Shown: positions 16,749-25,291, numbered from the stretch's first letter. The stretch is 35,264 nt of DNA from an uncultured Sutterellaceae bacterium (GCA_902797695.1 CADBTW010000031.1:1-35264), one strand, 5' to 3'. Numbers and translations: made by a program. Notes: a model not told the origin generated them from the sequence alone.

Positions 16749-18194
16749 CTAGGGGTGCTTGCCGGCGCTTTCAGACGCCGCCGGTTGCGCATTCGGCTCA
16801 GGCTTCTTCGCGGCATGAGCCTTTGCGCGCTGGACAGGCTGCCCCTTGAGGTACCGGACAGCCTGCTGAAGAGGAAAGTCCTTTTCGTTGCCGAACGTGT
16901 ATACGAGCTTCGGCGCGGGAGCGTCCGCGGCATCGTCCTCGGACTCGTCGTCGGCTCCTCCCGAACCGTTTCCGGTTACGGTGAGGTGGTTGCTGAGATC
17001 AGCCTCCCGGATGTTGAACGAAGGGTAGTTGCCTTCGGGGGTGTCGTCCACCGGGACATCCGGCACGATGCCGGTCGCCTGGATGGAACGGCCGGAGGGC
17101 GTGTAGTAGCGCGCGGTAGTGAGCTTGATTCCCGTGAGGTCCTTTTCCGTGATCGGGGTGAGCGGAATCACGGTCTGCACGCTTCCCTTCCCGAAGGAGC
17201 GGCGCCCCATCAGTGTGGCCCTCTTGTGGTCCTGGAGGGCTCCGGCGACGATTTCAGACGCTGAGGCGGATGCCGGGTTGATGAGGACGACGAGCGGCAC
17301 GGTCTTCGCTTCTTCCGGGCCGCTCGTGGAGGCGGGGGCGTTCCGAAGCACCTGGCCCGTCACGAACTCCTTGTTGGAGTCCTCGGTCCGCCCCTTCGTC
17401 GAAACGACGAGGGTGCCCGGCTCGAGGAATTGCGAGCAGACGCCGACCGCGGCGTCGAGCAGTCCGCCCGGATTGTTGCGGAGGTCGAGGATCACTCCCT
17501 TCAGGTGGTCGTCCGACTTGAACTTCGATAGCGCCTTCGCGAGGTCATCCGAAGTGCGTTCCTGAAACTGGGAAATGCGCACGTAGCCGATCCCGTCAGG
17601 GAGCTCCTTCGACTTCACCGACTGGACCTTGATGATGTCCCGGACGAGCCGGACCGTGATCGGCTTCTTTTCCCCCTTCCTCACGATCTGGAGGGTGACC
17701 GCCGTTTCCGGCTTCCCGCGCATCAGCTTCACGCACTTGGAGAGGGGAAGGTCGTAGGTGTAGGTGCTGTCGATTTTCACGATCAGGTCGCCCGCGCGGA
17801 CACCGGCCTTCGCGGCAGGGGTGTCGTCGATCGGCGTGACGACCTGGACGCCGTTCTTGTCGTCCTTCGTCACCTCGATTCCCAAACCTCCGAATTCGCC
17901 TTCGGTTCCTTCCTGCAGGTCCTTGAACGCTTCGGAATCGAGATAGGAGGAGTGCGGGTCAAGCCCAGAAACCATTCCGGAAAGCGCCTGCTCCAGCAGC
18001 TTCCTGTCGCCAACCGGATCCACGTAGAACGACTTGATCGCGCCGAACACGTCGGTGAACTGCCGGATTTCCTTCAGCGGCAGCTCGGTCTTCGCGGCGG
18101 ACTCAGCCTTCACTGCCCAGGCGTTCATTCCGAAGGTGAGCGCGAGGCCGACCGCGGCGCCCGCGGCAGCGAGCTTCAGTTTGCTTTTATCCAT
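16749..18194 (-). CDS. Carboxyl-terminal processing protease, S41A family
   Basis: Periplasmic serine protease (CtpA type) that trims or degrades envelope proteins and, in some bacteria, peptidoglycan hydrolases. The 481-residue protein has a signal or anchor sequence (about 6-27), a PDZ domain (about 95-185, GLGIEVTKDD, AGVRAGDLIV), DLRNNPGG at 237-244 and the catalytic dyad S311 (NPASASASEI) and K336 (FGKGSVQ), spaced 25 residues as in the family. The C-terminus is a low-complexity Ala/Lys/Pro tail. The ATG at 18194 has GGAAAG upstream. It sits between envC and the moeB-like gene in an order I recall as common in Burkholderiales. An association with EnvC-controlled wall hydrolysis is inference. 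Confidence 0.93.
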   Translation of the reverse strand: MDKSKLKLAAAGAAVGLALTFGMNAWAVKAESAAKTELPLKEIRQFTDVFGAIKSFYVDPVGDRKLLEQALSGMVSGLDPHSSYLDSEAFKDLQEGTEGEFGGLGIEVTKDDKNGVQVVTPIDDTPAAKAGVRAGDLIVKIDSTYTYDLPLSKCVKLMRGKPETAVTLQIVRKGEKKPITVRLVRDIIKVQSVKSKELPDGIGYVRISQFQERTSDDLAKALSKFKSDDHLKGVILDLRNNPGGLLDAAVGVCSQFLEPGTLVVSTKGRTEDSNKEFVTGQVLRNAPASTSGPEEAKTVPLVVLINPASASASEIVAGALQDHKRATLMGRRSFGKGSVQTVIPLTPITEKDLTGIKLTTARYYTPSGRSIQATGIVPDVPVDDTPEGNYPSFNIREADLSNHLTVTGNGSGGADDESEDDAADAPAPKLVYTFGNEKDFPLQQAVRYLKGQPVQRAKAHAAKKPEPNAQPAASESAGKHP

Positions 18195-18241
18195 GGCTTT
18201 CCAATGAAAAAACGGTTCCCGGAAAGAAGCCGGGTCGGTTC

Positions 18242-19759
18242 TCAGCGCACCCAGCCGGCAGGGTTGATCGTCTGGCCCTTATACCGGATTTCAAAGTATA
18301 AGCCGGGCGTGTCGCCGCTCGCGCCCGAGCCCACGCGGGCGATCGTGTCGCCCGACGCGACCTGGGAGCCCGTGCTCCTGAGCAGCGAGCTGTTGTAGGC
18401 GTAGACGGAAAGGTACCCGCCCCCGTGGTCGAGAATGATGAGGTTTCCGAAGCCGCGGAGGTTTCCCGCATACACGACGCGGCCCGCCGCGATCGCGTGA
18501 ACGGGGCTTCCTGAGGCGGCCTGGATGAAAAGCCCTTGCCATTTGCCGATTCCCCCGCGGCTCTGGCCGTAGCGGCCGGCCACCGTGCCGGCGACAGGCA
18601 TGGGGAGCCTTCCCCGGAGCTTGGCGAAGTCGCTTCCGGCCGGAGCCTTTACTGGCGGCAGCGGCTCCTCCTCGATCGGCTCGGGCTTGGGTTCGGGGGC
18701 CGGCTTTTCAGGAGCCCCCTTCTTTCCGGGTTTCTGTCTGCTGAGCCGCTCCTGCTCGGCTTTCTTGCGGGCAAGGGCGATCTGCCTGCGTCTCTCTTCC
18801 TCAGCTCGTTTCTTCATCTCGAGACGGCGTTTTTCACGGGCTTCCCGCTCGGCCTTCTCCTGCGCGGCGATTGCCGCGTCGATCTGCTGGATGAGGGCTG
18901 AGAGCCGCTGCTGGTCGCGCTTCAGCTCGTTCACCTGCTGCTGGGTCGAGGCGATCTGGCGTCCGAGCTCCCGGGTGTTCGCCTGATGAAGGTCCTTTTC
19001 GGCCGCGAGCTTCTGGTTGCTCGCCTGCTCGTTCGCCGCGTTCGCCGCGATGGTCCTCTCCTCGGCGACCGACTGCTTCTCCTGCGTGTGAAGCAGGTCC
19101 CGGGTGTCCTTCAGCCGGTCAGCCCGCTTCTGGTGGCGGTCCGCAAGGTAGGAGAGTATTGCGCTTCCCTGGTTGATTCCCGAAGGGGCGGTGCCTGAGA
19201 CAAGTGTCTGCCAGGGTTTCCGCTTCGCGTAGAGATACTGGATCCTCGCGTTTGCCGCGAGGTCCCGCCGGGTGTCCGCGAGGCGCGTTTTCACGCGCCC
19301 CGTCTGCTTCCTGATGTTTGCGATTTCGCTCTGCGTTTCCTTTTGGGCCGCGCTCAGCTCCTCAAGCTTCCGGTTAGAGCGGGAAAGGGCGGCCTGTGCT
19401 GATTTCGCAGCGCTGGCTTCCTCGCTCTGCCGGGCCTGTTTCGCGGAGATGTCCTTCTGGAGTTCGCCAATCTGCTTCTGGAGGGCCGCCTGCTGGCTTT
19501 CGAGTCCCTTCTTCTGCTTTCTGGAAGTGGAGATCCCGCCGGAGGCATCGCTCTTGCGTTCCTTCGGAGAAGCGGATGCGCTGCGGCTTCGGGGCCTTGC
19601 CGCCTGCTTGCCGCCCTTCCGTGCGGGAGCGGGTTTCCTTGCCGAGGAAGCGGCCTTCTTCGCCGCTGCGGCCTGCCCGGGCGCGGCAGCGGCCGGCAGG
19701 CCGGCCGGCCCTAGGGAGAAGCCGATGAGCGTGGCGGCAAGGAGAAAGGCGTGCTTCAT
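18242..19759 (-). CDS. envC: EnvC-like murein hydrolase activator (degenerate LytM)
   Basis: Periplasmic activator of division amidases, recruited by FtsEX in model bacteria. The 505-residue protein has a signal peptide (about 1-26), a basic Ala/Lys-rich linker, a long coiled coil (about 80-330, with many Gln/Lys/Glu heptads), a Pro/Glu linker and a C-terminal LytM domain (about 380-505). The zinc ligands of active M23 peptidases are missing: GLFIQAASGSPV replaces the HxxxD region and SVYAYNSSLL replaces the HxH region. Its end LYFEIRYKGQTINPAGWVR matches the EnvC pattern closely. FtsE and FtsX are also in this window (26840-28385). Preceded by gpmA by 42 bp. Confidence 0.92.
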   Translation of the reverse strand: MKHAFLLAATLIGFSLGPAGLPAAAAPGQAAAAKKAASSARKPAPARKGGKQAARPRSRSASASPKERKSDASGGISTSRKQKKGLESQQAALQKQIGELQKDISAKQARQSEEASAAKSAQAALSRSNRKLEELSAAQKETQSEIANIRKQTGRVKTRLADTRRDLAANARIQYLYAKRKPWQTLVSGTAPSGINQGSAILSYLADRHQKRADRLKDTRDLLHTQEKQSVAEERTIAANAANEQASNQKLAAEKDLHQANTRELGRQIASTQQQVNELKRDQQRLSALIQQIDAAIAAQEKAEREAREKRRLEMKKRAEEERRRQIALARKKAEQERLSRQKPGKKGAPEKPAPEPKPEPIEEEPLPPVKAPAGSDFAKLRGRLPMPVAGTVAGRYGQSRGGIGKWQGLFIQAASGSPVHAIAAGRVVYAGNLRGFGNLIILDHGGGYLSVYAYNSSLLRSTGSQVASGDTIARVGSGASGDTPGLYFEIRYKGQTINPAGWVR

Positions 19760-19801
19760 TTTTAAAGAGGATTACTGCCCGGACGAAGGTGGAGGGGCTA
19801 C

Positions 19802-20551
19802 TTACTTCTTCGCCTTCCCCTGGGCCGCGACCGCGGCGATGGCCTTCTGGATCTCCTCCTGGTTGCCGAGGTAGTAGTGGCGGACCGGGTTCATGTCGTC
19901 GTCGAATTCATAGACGAGAGGCTGGGCGGTCGGGATGTTGAGCCCGGCGATCGCTTCGTCCGAGATCCCGTCGATGTGCTTGATGAGGGCGCGCAGGCTG
20001 TTCCCGTGGGCGGCGATGAGGACGCGCTTCCCGGAGGCGACCGCCGGGCGGATCGATTCGTTCCAGAACGGAATCACCCGGGCGACGGTGTCCTTCAGGC
20101 ATTCGCAGGCCGGGATCTCGGCCTCGGGGATGTCGCTGTACCTCGGATCCTTCCCGGGCCACATCGGGCTCTCCATGGAAAGGGCGCCCGGGCGGACATC
20201 GTAGGAGCGGCGCCAGATGAGCACCTGCTTTTCTCCGTACTTTGCCGCAGTTTCCGCCTTGTTGAGGCCCTGGAGGGCGCCATAGTGCCTCTCGTTCAGC
20301 CTCCAGGACTTGACGACCGGGAGCCAGTCCTGATCGATCGCGTCGAGCGTGATCCAGAGCGTGTGGATCGCCCGGCGAAGGACGCTCGTGTAGGCGAGGT
20401 CGAACTGATAGCCTTCGGAGCGGAGGAGATCGCCCGCCTTGCGGGCTTCTTCCCTGCCCTTGTCCGTCAGATCCACATCCACCCATCCGGTGAAGCGGTT
20501 TTCGAGGTTCCACTGGCTCTGGCCGTGGCGCATCATAACGAGTTTATGCAT
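19802..20551 (-). CDS. gpmA: 2,3-bisphosphoglycerate-dependent phosphoglycerate mutase
   Basis: Interconverts 3- and 2-phosphoglycerate in glycolysis and gluconeogenesis. The 249-residue protein is the expected length. The phosphohistidine motif RHGQSQWN starts at residue 8 (catalytic H9), followed by [32 protein letters not shown] and, near the C-terminus, [14 protein letters not shown] with the second active-site His. First gene of the operon gpmA-envC-ctpA-moeB-like and divergent from the rhodanese-secB unit; the 104-bp gap between them holds a TATAAT. Confidence 0.97.
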   Translation of the reverse strand: MHKLVMMRHGQSQWNLENRFTGWVDVDLTDKGREEARKAGDLLRSEGYQFDLAYTSVLRRAIHTLWITLDAIDQDWLPVVKSWRLNERHYGALQGLNKAETAAKYGEKQVLIWRRSYDVRPGALSMESPMWPGKDPRYSDIPEAEIPACECLKDTVARVIPFWNESIRPAVASGKRVLIAAHGNSLRALIKHIDGISDEAIAGLNIPTAQPLVYEFDDDMNPVRHYYLGNQEEIQKAIAAVAAQGKAKK

Positions 20552-20596
20552 GGCTGTTTCTTCAAGTTTGAGGGGGCCTGAACAGAAACCCTATTC

Positions 20597-20637
20597 TATA
20601 ATCGAACATCAGTTTTGACTCCCCCTCTTGCAGGGGA
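20597..20637 (+). promoter_or_regulatory. Candidate promoter and leader hairpin of rhodanese-secB
   Basis: A perfect -10 hexamer TATAAT lies at 20597-20602. No good -35 is visible 16-18 bases upstream. Downstream, CCCC and GGGG flanking CTCTTGCA (about 20621-20636) form a short hairpin in the presumed leader. On the opposite strand TAGAAT overlaps the same site and could serve gpmA. Confidence 0.45.
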
Positions 20638-20655
20638 ATAGAAGGAAACAGAAGA

Positions 20656-21057
20656 GTGCTGGATTTTCTCTACGACAATTTGGCTCTGGTTGCGATCGCG
20701 GTCATTTCCGGCGGCATGCTGCTCTGGCCCCTCGTGACGAAGGGGCGGAAAGGTTCCGAAGTGGATAACGCCGCCGCCACCGAGCTCATCAACCACAACG
20801 GCGCCCGCGTGGTCGACATCCGCACGAGCCGTGACTTCAAGCAGGGCCACATCGCTGGTTCGGAAAGCTTCCCGGCGACCGAGATCCACCACCGCCTGAG
20901 CGAGCTCGACAAGAAAAAGCCGATTCTCCTCGTGAGCGCCGAAGGCGATGCCGGCATGGTGGTGAAGCTCCTGAAGGGCATGGGGTACGCGAGCGTGATG
21001 GTCCTGAAGGGCGGGATCAAGGCTTGGCGGGAGGCGGAACTTCCCGTCGTGAAGTAG
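20656..21057 (+). CDS. Membrane-anchored rhodanese-like protein without catalytic Cys
   Basis: A 133-residue protein with one N-terminal transmembrane segment (about 8-27) and a rhodanese fold: VVDIRTSRDFKQGHIAGSESFPATEI, then KPILLVSAEGDAG, then VLKGGIKAWREAELPV. Active rhodaneses have a cysteine-loop (CxxGxxS) where this one reads SAEGDAG, so sulfur transfer by the usual route is not expected. It starts with GTG at 20656, after GAAGGAAACAGAAGA. It precedes secB by 60 bp. In Burkholderiales I recall rhodanese-grxC-secB; no glutaredoxin gene is present here. Confidence 0.9.
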   Translation: MLDFLYDNLALVAIAVISGGMLLWPLVTKGRKGSEVDNAAATELINHNGARVVDIRTSRDFKQGHIAGSESFPATEIHHRLSELDKKKPILLVSAEGDAGMVVKLLKGMGYASVMVLKGGIKAWREAELPVVK

Positions 21058-21117
21058 GAGCCCGTGCCGGAAGGCAGCCCATTCGACAACAACAATTTTT
21101 CTTTAATGGATTAAAAA

Positions 21118-21618
21118 ATGGCAGACGAAAACCAGAACAATCAGCAGGAAGGGCAGGTGGTCCAGCAGGTCCTCAATCTTCAGCGTTGCTACCTGAAGGA
21201 CGCGTCGCTCGAAATGCCCCATGCGCCTGCGATTTTCGTGAACCAGCCCGAGGAGCAGCCGGTGGTTGACATCCAGTTCGAGGTCACCCCTGAGAAGCTC
21301 GGACAGGAGGGCTACTACCAGGTCGCCGTCCGCGGCACCGTTACCGTGAAGGCGAAGGAAACGGTCATGTTCCTCGCCGAGTGCAAGCAGGCGGGAATCT
21401 TCCAGATTGCGGGCTTCAGCGAGCAGGACACCCAGATCCTCCTCAACGTGAACTGCCCGGCGATCGTCTACCCGTACCTGCGCGGCAACGTCGCCGATCT
21501 CATTACCCGCTCCAGCATGCCGCCCGTTCATCTGCCCGAAGTGAATTTCGCCGCGCTCTACCAGCAGCGCCTCGAGCAGGAAAAGGCAAACGCCGCGAAG
21601 GGCCAGCAGCAGGCCTAG
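21118..21618 (+). CDS. secB: Protein-export chaperone SecB
   Basis: Cytoplasmic tetrameric chaperone that keeps preproteins unfolded and delivers them to SecA. The 166-residue protein has LNLQRCYLKDASLEMPHAP at the N-terminus, EVTPEKL in the middle, and the conserved FLAECKQAGIFQIAGF and NCPAIVYPYLRGNVADLITRSSMPPVHLPEVNFAALYQQR. The Gln-rich N- and C-termini are typical of beta-proteobacterial SecB. The ATG at 21118 has only a weak ribosome binding site. FtsY, the SRP receptor for the other targeting route, is also encoded in the window. Confidence 0.98.
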   Translation: MADENQNNQQEGQVVQQVLNLQRCYLKDASLEMPHAPAIFVNQPEEQPVVDIQFEVTPEKLGQEGYYQVAVRGTVTVKAKETVMFLAECKQAGIFQIAGFSEQDTQILLNVNCPAIVYPYLRGNVADLITRSSMPPVHLPEVNFAALYQQRLEQEKANAAKGQQQA

Positions 21619-21738
21619 CCGGGGCCGGCGCGAAGCGCCGCCCGAAGGGAGGGCGACTTCCCCCTGAGTCCGCCGGGAGCAGGGGAAGAGGGCCCTCCGA
21701 AGCACATTCCCCCATGACAAACAGAGAAGAAAGAAAAA

Positions 21739-22434
21739 ATGAGCACCAGTGAAAAAGTAGTGCCGGCAAGCGCTCCGGGCCGCAAGATCCGGATCCTGCT
21801 CGTTGACGACCACACGCTCTTCCGCAGCGGACTCAAGGCGCTCCTACAGCGCCAGTCCGACTTCGAGGTGGCGGGCGAGACCGACAACGGCCTTGACGGC
21901 GTGAAGCTTGCTGAGCAGCTGAAGCCCGATGTCGTGCTGCTCGACCTCGACATGCCGGTCATGAACGGGCGCGAGGCGCTCGCGCAGATCCTCGAGGCCC
22001 AGCCCGGGATGGCGGTCCTCATGCTCACCGTGAGCGAGGACGGGGACGATCTCGTGGAGTGCATGAGGCTTGGTGCCCGCGGCTATCTTCTGAAGAAGAT
22101 CAACACCGACTTCCTTCTCTCAGGAATCCGCCATGCGGTGGAAGGCGACTCCGTGCTGTCGCCCGAGATGACTTCGAAGCTCGTCATGAAGATCCGGCAC
22201 GACCACGTGGAAACCGCGGCGCCCGCTTCCGACGTGAACGCGCTTACGCCCCGCGAGCGCGAGACGCTCGCCTGGCTCGCGAAGGGGGTTTCCAACAAGG
22301 AAATCGCACGGGCTCTCGACCTCGCCGAGTCGACCGTCAAGGTCCACGTCCAGAGCATTCTCCGGAAGCTGAACCTCAGCAGCCGGGTGCAGGCAGCGGT
22401 CTTCGCGGTCGAGCACCATCTCGACCGCCCGTAG
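21739..22434 (+). CDS. NarL/FixJ-type response regulator, orphan
   Basis: DNA-binding response regulator of 231 residues. The receiver domain (about 16-135) has VDDH acidic residues (D23, D24), phospho-acceptor D69 in LLDLDMPV, a conserved Thr in MLTVSE and Lys in YLLKK. The LuxR-type helix-turn-helix follows (about 165-225: LTPRERETLAWLAKGVSNKEIARAL, STVKVHVQSILRKL). The layout matches NarL. No histidine kinase is encoded next to it, so its partner and signal cannot be inferred. It lies 120 bp after secB, starts with ATG at 21739 after AGAAG, and is followed by a terminator. Confidence 0.93.
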   Translation: MSTSEKVVPASAPGRKIRILLVDDHTLFRSGLKALLQRQSDFEVAGETDNGLDGVKLAEQLKPDVVLLDLDMPVMNGREALAQILEAQPGMAVLMLTVSEDGDDLVECMRLGARGYLLKKINTDFLLSGIRHAVEGDSVLSPEMTSKLVMKIRHDHVETAAPASDVNALTPRERETLAWLAKGVSNKEIARALDLAESTVKVHVQSILRKLNLSSRVQAAVFAVEHHLDRP

Positions 22435-22498
22435 CCCTGGAATTGCGATCTGCCCGAGGATCTGGGACCGCGCTCCCTTCCTTCGGCATTGGTCATCC

Positions 22499-22543
22499 AT
22501 CCCCCGAGGCCCGCAGCCAGGAATGCGGCACGGGGGATTTTTT
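22499..22543 (+). terminator. Intrinsic terminator between regulator gene and leuC
   Basis: ATCCCCCG (22499-22506) pairs with CGGGGGAT (22531-22538), enclosing a smaller CCGCA/TGCGG stem, and is followed by a run of T. It lies 64 bases after the regulator stop and only 46 bases before leuC. Confidence 0.82.
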
Positions 22544-22589
22544 GATTTCGGCCGCCCGTTCGGCTGGGAACAGATCTGGAGGCACGTGA

Positions 22590-24002
22590 ATGTCAGGAAA
22601 ACCAGAGACGCTTTACGAAAAGATCGTAAGGACGCATACGGTGAAGCAAATCGACCGGGACACCGTCCTGCTTTACACCGATGTCCACTTCGCGAACGAA
22701 TACACCAGTCCCCAGGCCTTCGCGGGGCTCGAGGAGCGGGGCGTTCCCGTGCTTTCCCCGGATTCCCATCTCTGCGTGGTCGACCACATCATTCCGACCG
22801 CGCCTGTGTCGCCCCGGGTGATCGCGGATCCTGCGAGCGCAAGGCAGGCCGCGAAGCTCGGGGAAAACTGCCGGCAGTTCGGCATCCGGGCCTTCTACGG
22901 CCCGGACGATCCCTGCCAGGGCATCGAGCATGTGCTGATGGACGAGCAGGGGCTCGTCCGTCCCGGTATGGTCGTGATCTGCGGCGACAGCCACACGACG
23001 ACGCACGGTTCGCTCGGGGCCCTTGCCTTCGGGATCGGGACCTCTGAAATCGAGCACATCCTCGCGACCCAGACCCTCGTCTACAGGCTTGCCCGTACGA
23101 TGAAGATCAGGGTGGAAGGGCGGCTTCCCGATGGGAGCACGGCGAAGGACCTCGCGCTCGCGGTGCTGAGGAAGATCTCGGCCCGCGGTGCCCTGGGGTG
23201 CGTCGTCGAATACGAGGGGCCCGGGGTCGACGCGCTTGAGGTCGAGGGGCGCATGACGCTCTGCAACCTGACGGTCGAAGCGGGGGCCCGCGGCGCCCTG
23301 ATCGCGCCTGATGAAAAGACGATCGAGTGGGTCTGCCGCCACGCGCCCGACCTCACGGGCAGCATGCGTGACAGCGCGGTTTCCTACTGGAGGACCCTGC
23401 GGAGCGACCCGGGGGCTTCCTATGACGAAGTCCGGGAAATCGACGCTTCCGCGGTCGAGCCCATGGTCACATGGGGCACGAGTCCGGACCAGGCGGCAGG
23501 GATTTCCGAGCGGATCCCGGCCCCCGAGTCGTTCGGGGACCCGGACAGCCGCGCGGCAGCCGTCAGGGCCCTTTCCTATCAGGGGCTGAATGCGGGAGAG
23601 CCGCTCGAAGGAATTCCCGTCCAGCATGTGTTCATCGGTTCCTGCACCAACGCGCGTCTTCCGGATCTCCGCGCCGCGGCCGCCGTGCTTCGCGGCAGGC
23701 ATGTCGCCCCGGGGGTCCGCGCCCAGGTGGTTCCGGGCTCGATGAGCGTGAGGCGCGCCGCGGAGGCCGAGGGCCTTGACCGGGTCTTCCGGAACGCGGG
23801 ATTCGAGTGGCGAAAGAGCGGGTGCTCGCTCTGCCTCGCGATGAACGATTTCGCGCTCGCGCCGGGAGTCCGGTGCGCGTCCACCACGAACCGCAACTTC
23901 GAGGGACGCCAGGGCCGCGGAAGCCGCACGCATCTTGTCAGCCCGCAGATGGCGGCGGCCGCTGCCGTGACGGGCGTTCTTACTGACTGGCGCCGTCTCT
24001 AG
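22590..24002 (+). CDS. leuC: 3-isopropylmalate dehydratase large subunit
   Basis: Large subunit of isopropylmalate isomerase in leucine synthesis. The 470-residue protein (family about 466) carries the aconitase-type 4Fe-4S ligands: C352 in GSCTNAR, and C412 and C415 in SGCSLCLAMN. It also has CGDSHTTTHGSLGALAFGIGTSE and the C-terminal ASTTNRNFEGRQGRGSRTHLVSP. The ATG at 22590 follows CTGGAGG. leuD follows after 12 bp, so the two subunits are co-expressed. leuB and leuA are not in the window. Only 46 bp lie between the upstream terminator and this start. Confidence 0.97.
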   Translation: MSGKPETLYEKIVRTHTVKQIDRDTVLLYTDVHFANEYTSPQAFAGLEERGVPVLSPDSHLCVVDHIIPTAPVSPRVIADPASARQAAKLGENCRQFGIRAFYGPDDPCQGIEHVLMDEQGLVRPGMVVICGDSHTTTHGSLGALAFGIGTSEIEHILATQTLVYRLARTMKIRVEGRLPDGSTAKDLALAVLRKISARGALGCVVEYEGPGVDALEVEGRMTLCNLTVEAGARGALIAPDEKTIEWVCRHAPDLTGSMRDSAVSYWRTLRSDPGASYDEVREIDASAVEPMVTWGTSPDQAAGISERIPAPESFGDPDSRAAAVRALSYQGLNAGEPLEGIPVQHVFIGSCTNARLPDLRAAAAVLRGRHVAPGVRAQVVPGSMSVRRAAEAEGLDRVFRNAGFEWRKSGCSLCLAMNDFALAPGVRCASTTNRNFEGRQGRGSRTHLVSPQMAAAAAVTGVLTDWRRL

Positions 24003-24014
24003 GGGAAAAGGAAA

Positions 24015-24656
24015 ATGGAAAAGCTTGTGCTCTTGAAGGCCGTTGCCGCACCGCTTCCGATCGACAACCTCGACACCGACCAGATCATGCCAAAGCAGTT
24101 CCTCCGGGGAATTGACAAGAAGGGTCTCGACCGGGGGACGTTCTACAACCTCCGGTTCAATCCGGACGGAACGCCGAAGAAGGACTGCGTTTTCAACCGT
24201 CCCGGCTACGAAAACACGAAAATCATCGTTTCCTCGCCGAATTTCGGCTGCGGATCGAGCCGCGAGCACGCGGTCTGGGGCCTGATGCAGATCGGGATCC
24301 GGGCCGTGATCGCCCCGAGTTTCGGCGAGATCTTCTACTCCAACTGCTTCAACAACGGGCTTCTCGCCGCGAAGGTTTCCCGGAAGGACGGGGCGGAGAT
24401 CCTCAGGGCCGTGTCTGGAGAGACTCCAGCCGAGCTTACGGTGGACGTCGCGTCGAGAACGATTTCCTCGGGCAACTGTTCATGGCCCTTCGCGCTTTCC
24501 GACAGGCACCGCGAAATGCTGCTCGAAGGCCTTGACATGGTCGGGGCTACTCTGAAGGACCTCGACCTCATTCGGGAATTCAAGCTCCGGCACGAGGCGG
24601 AGTTTCCGTGGATGGCAGGTCTTCCGGCGAAGGCGAAGGATCGGCTCGAGAGCTGA
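24015..24656 (+). CDS. leuD: 3-isopropylmalate dehydratase small subunit
   Basis: Small subunit that completes the isopropylmalate isomerase active site. The 213-residue protein has the expected N-terminal PLPIDNLDTDQIMPKQFL and the conserved core FGCGSSREHAVWGL, IAPSFGEIFYSNCFNNGLL, as in LeuD (about 200 residues). The ATG at 24015 follows AAGGAAA. Its last 77 bases overlap, antisense, the 3' end of an unrecognised minus-strand gene (24580-25278). This antisense overlap is unusual but both stop codons are clear. Confidence 0.97.
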   Translation: MEKLVLLKAVAAPLPIDNLDTDQIMPKQFLRGIDKKGLDRGTFYNLRFNPDGTPKKDCVFNRPGYENTKIIVSSPNFGCGSSREHAVWGLMQIGIRAVIAPSFGEIFYSNCFNNGLLAAKVSRKDGAEILRAVSGETPAELTVDVASRTISSGNCSWPFALSDRHREMLLEGLDMVGATLKDLDLIREFKLRHEAEFPWMAGLPAKAKDRLES

Positions 24657-25278
24657 CCTGACTTCTTGCCGCTCCCGGCCCGGCAACGCTCTCCTCAAGC
24701 AGGAGGACCGCTTCCGTCACGGAGCCGTCCCCCGGATTCGGGGCGATGGAAAGCGTTCCGAGAACCGCCGGACCGGAGAAGGAGAGCCGGACCAGGTGTC
24801 CGTTGCAGACAGCGGTCCGGGCGAATGCCGCCCTGCCGCAGGCCCCGCTGAGCAGCAGCGGCTCCTCGCGGAATTCAAGCCGGGGGTCTAGGCTCAGCAG
24901 GGCTTCCTTCACCCGCAGGGAAAATTCCCTCGGGTCCGTGTTCCGGTCGAGGACGTGGACTGTCCGCAGTCCCGTCATGCGGCCGGAGGGACTGGTGAAG
25001 ACGTCAGTCCTGCTCGAGCGCGAGTGGAGTGCCTCCCCCGGGATCCCAGGCTCCAGGGCGTAGCGGGCAGTGGCCTCCTCGAGCGGGATTCCGAACCGCG
25101 TCTCCCGCAGTCTTCGGAGGAACGCGGCGTCCGTCGAGGTCTTCCACCAGCTTTTTCCCTGAAAAAGGTCGAACAGGGGGTCGTCGCGCGACCGCGACGC
25201 GTCCTGCAGCGACCCAAGCGCGAGTGCCGCAGCGATGAGGGCCGCGAGCGCCGCCCATTTTCCTGCCCATGGAGCCAT
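24580..25278 (-). CDS. Unrecognised membrane-anchored protein
   Basis: I do not recognise this 232-residue protein. It begins MAPWAGKWAALAALIAAALALG, a hydrophobic N-terminal segment that looks like a signal anchor or signal peptide, followed by a soluble portion with FDLFQGKSWWKT, RRLRETRFGIPLEEA, VHVLDRNTDPREFSL and one cysteine pair region (SGACGRAAFARTAVCNG). The C-terminal 25 residues are Pro/Ser-rich and overlap leuD antisense. I chose the ATG at 25278, which follows AAGGGACC; an in-frame start at 25332 would overlap the trmL end. It is 13 bp after trmL, so it belongs to the ftsX-rpoH-trmL strand group. No function is assigned. Codon pattern and position support it as real. Confidence 0.72.
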   Translation of the reverse strand: MAPWAGKWAALAALIAAALALGSLQDASRSRDDPLFDLFQGKSWWKTSTDAAFLRRLRETRFGIPLEEATARYALEPGIPGEALHSRSSRTDVFTSPSGRMTGLRTVHVLDRNTDPREFSLRVKEALLSLDPRLEFREEPLLLSGACGRAAFARTAVCNGHLVRLSFSGPAVLGTLSIAPNPGDGSVTEAVLLLEESVAGPGAARSQVSSRADPSPSPEDLPSTETPPRAGA

Positions 25279-25291
25279 TTCCGAAGGTCCC

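Noticed and set aside
18242-19759. Active M23 metallopeptidase
   Set aside because: The LytM domain lacks the HxxxD and HxH zinc ligands, so it is better read as an EnvC-type activator.
22593-24269. Long open frame antisense to leuC and leuD
   Set aside because: It is a GC-rich shadow of well-conserved genes on the plus strand; the predicted protein is rich in Arg, Pro and Gly and resembles no family.
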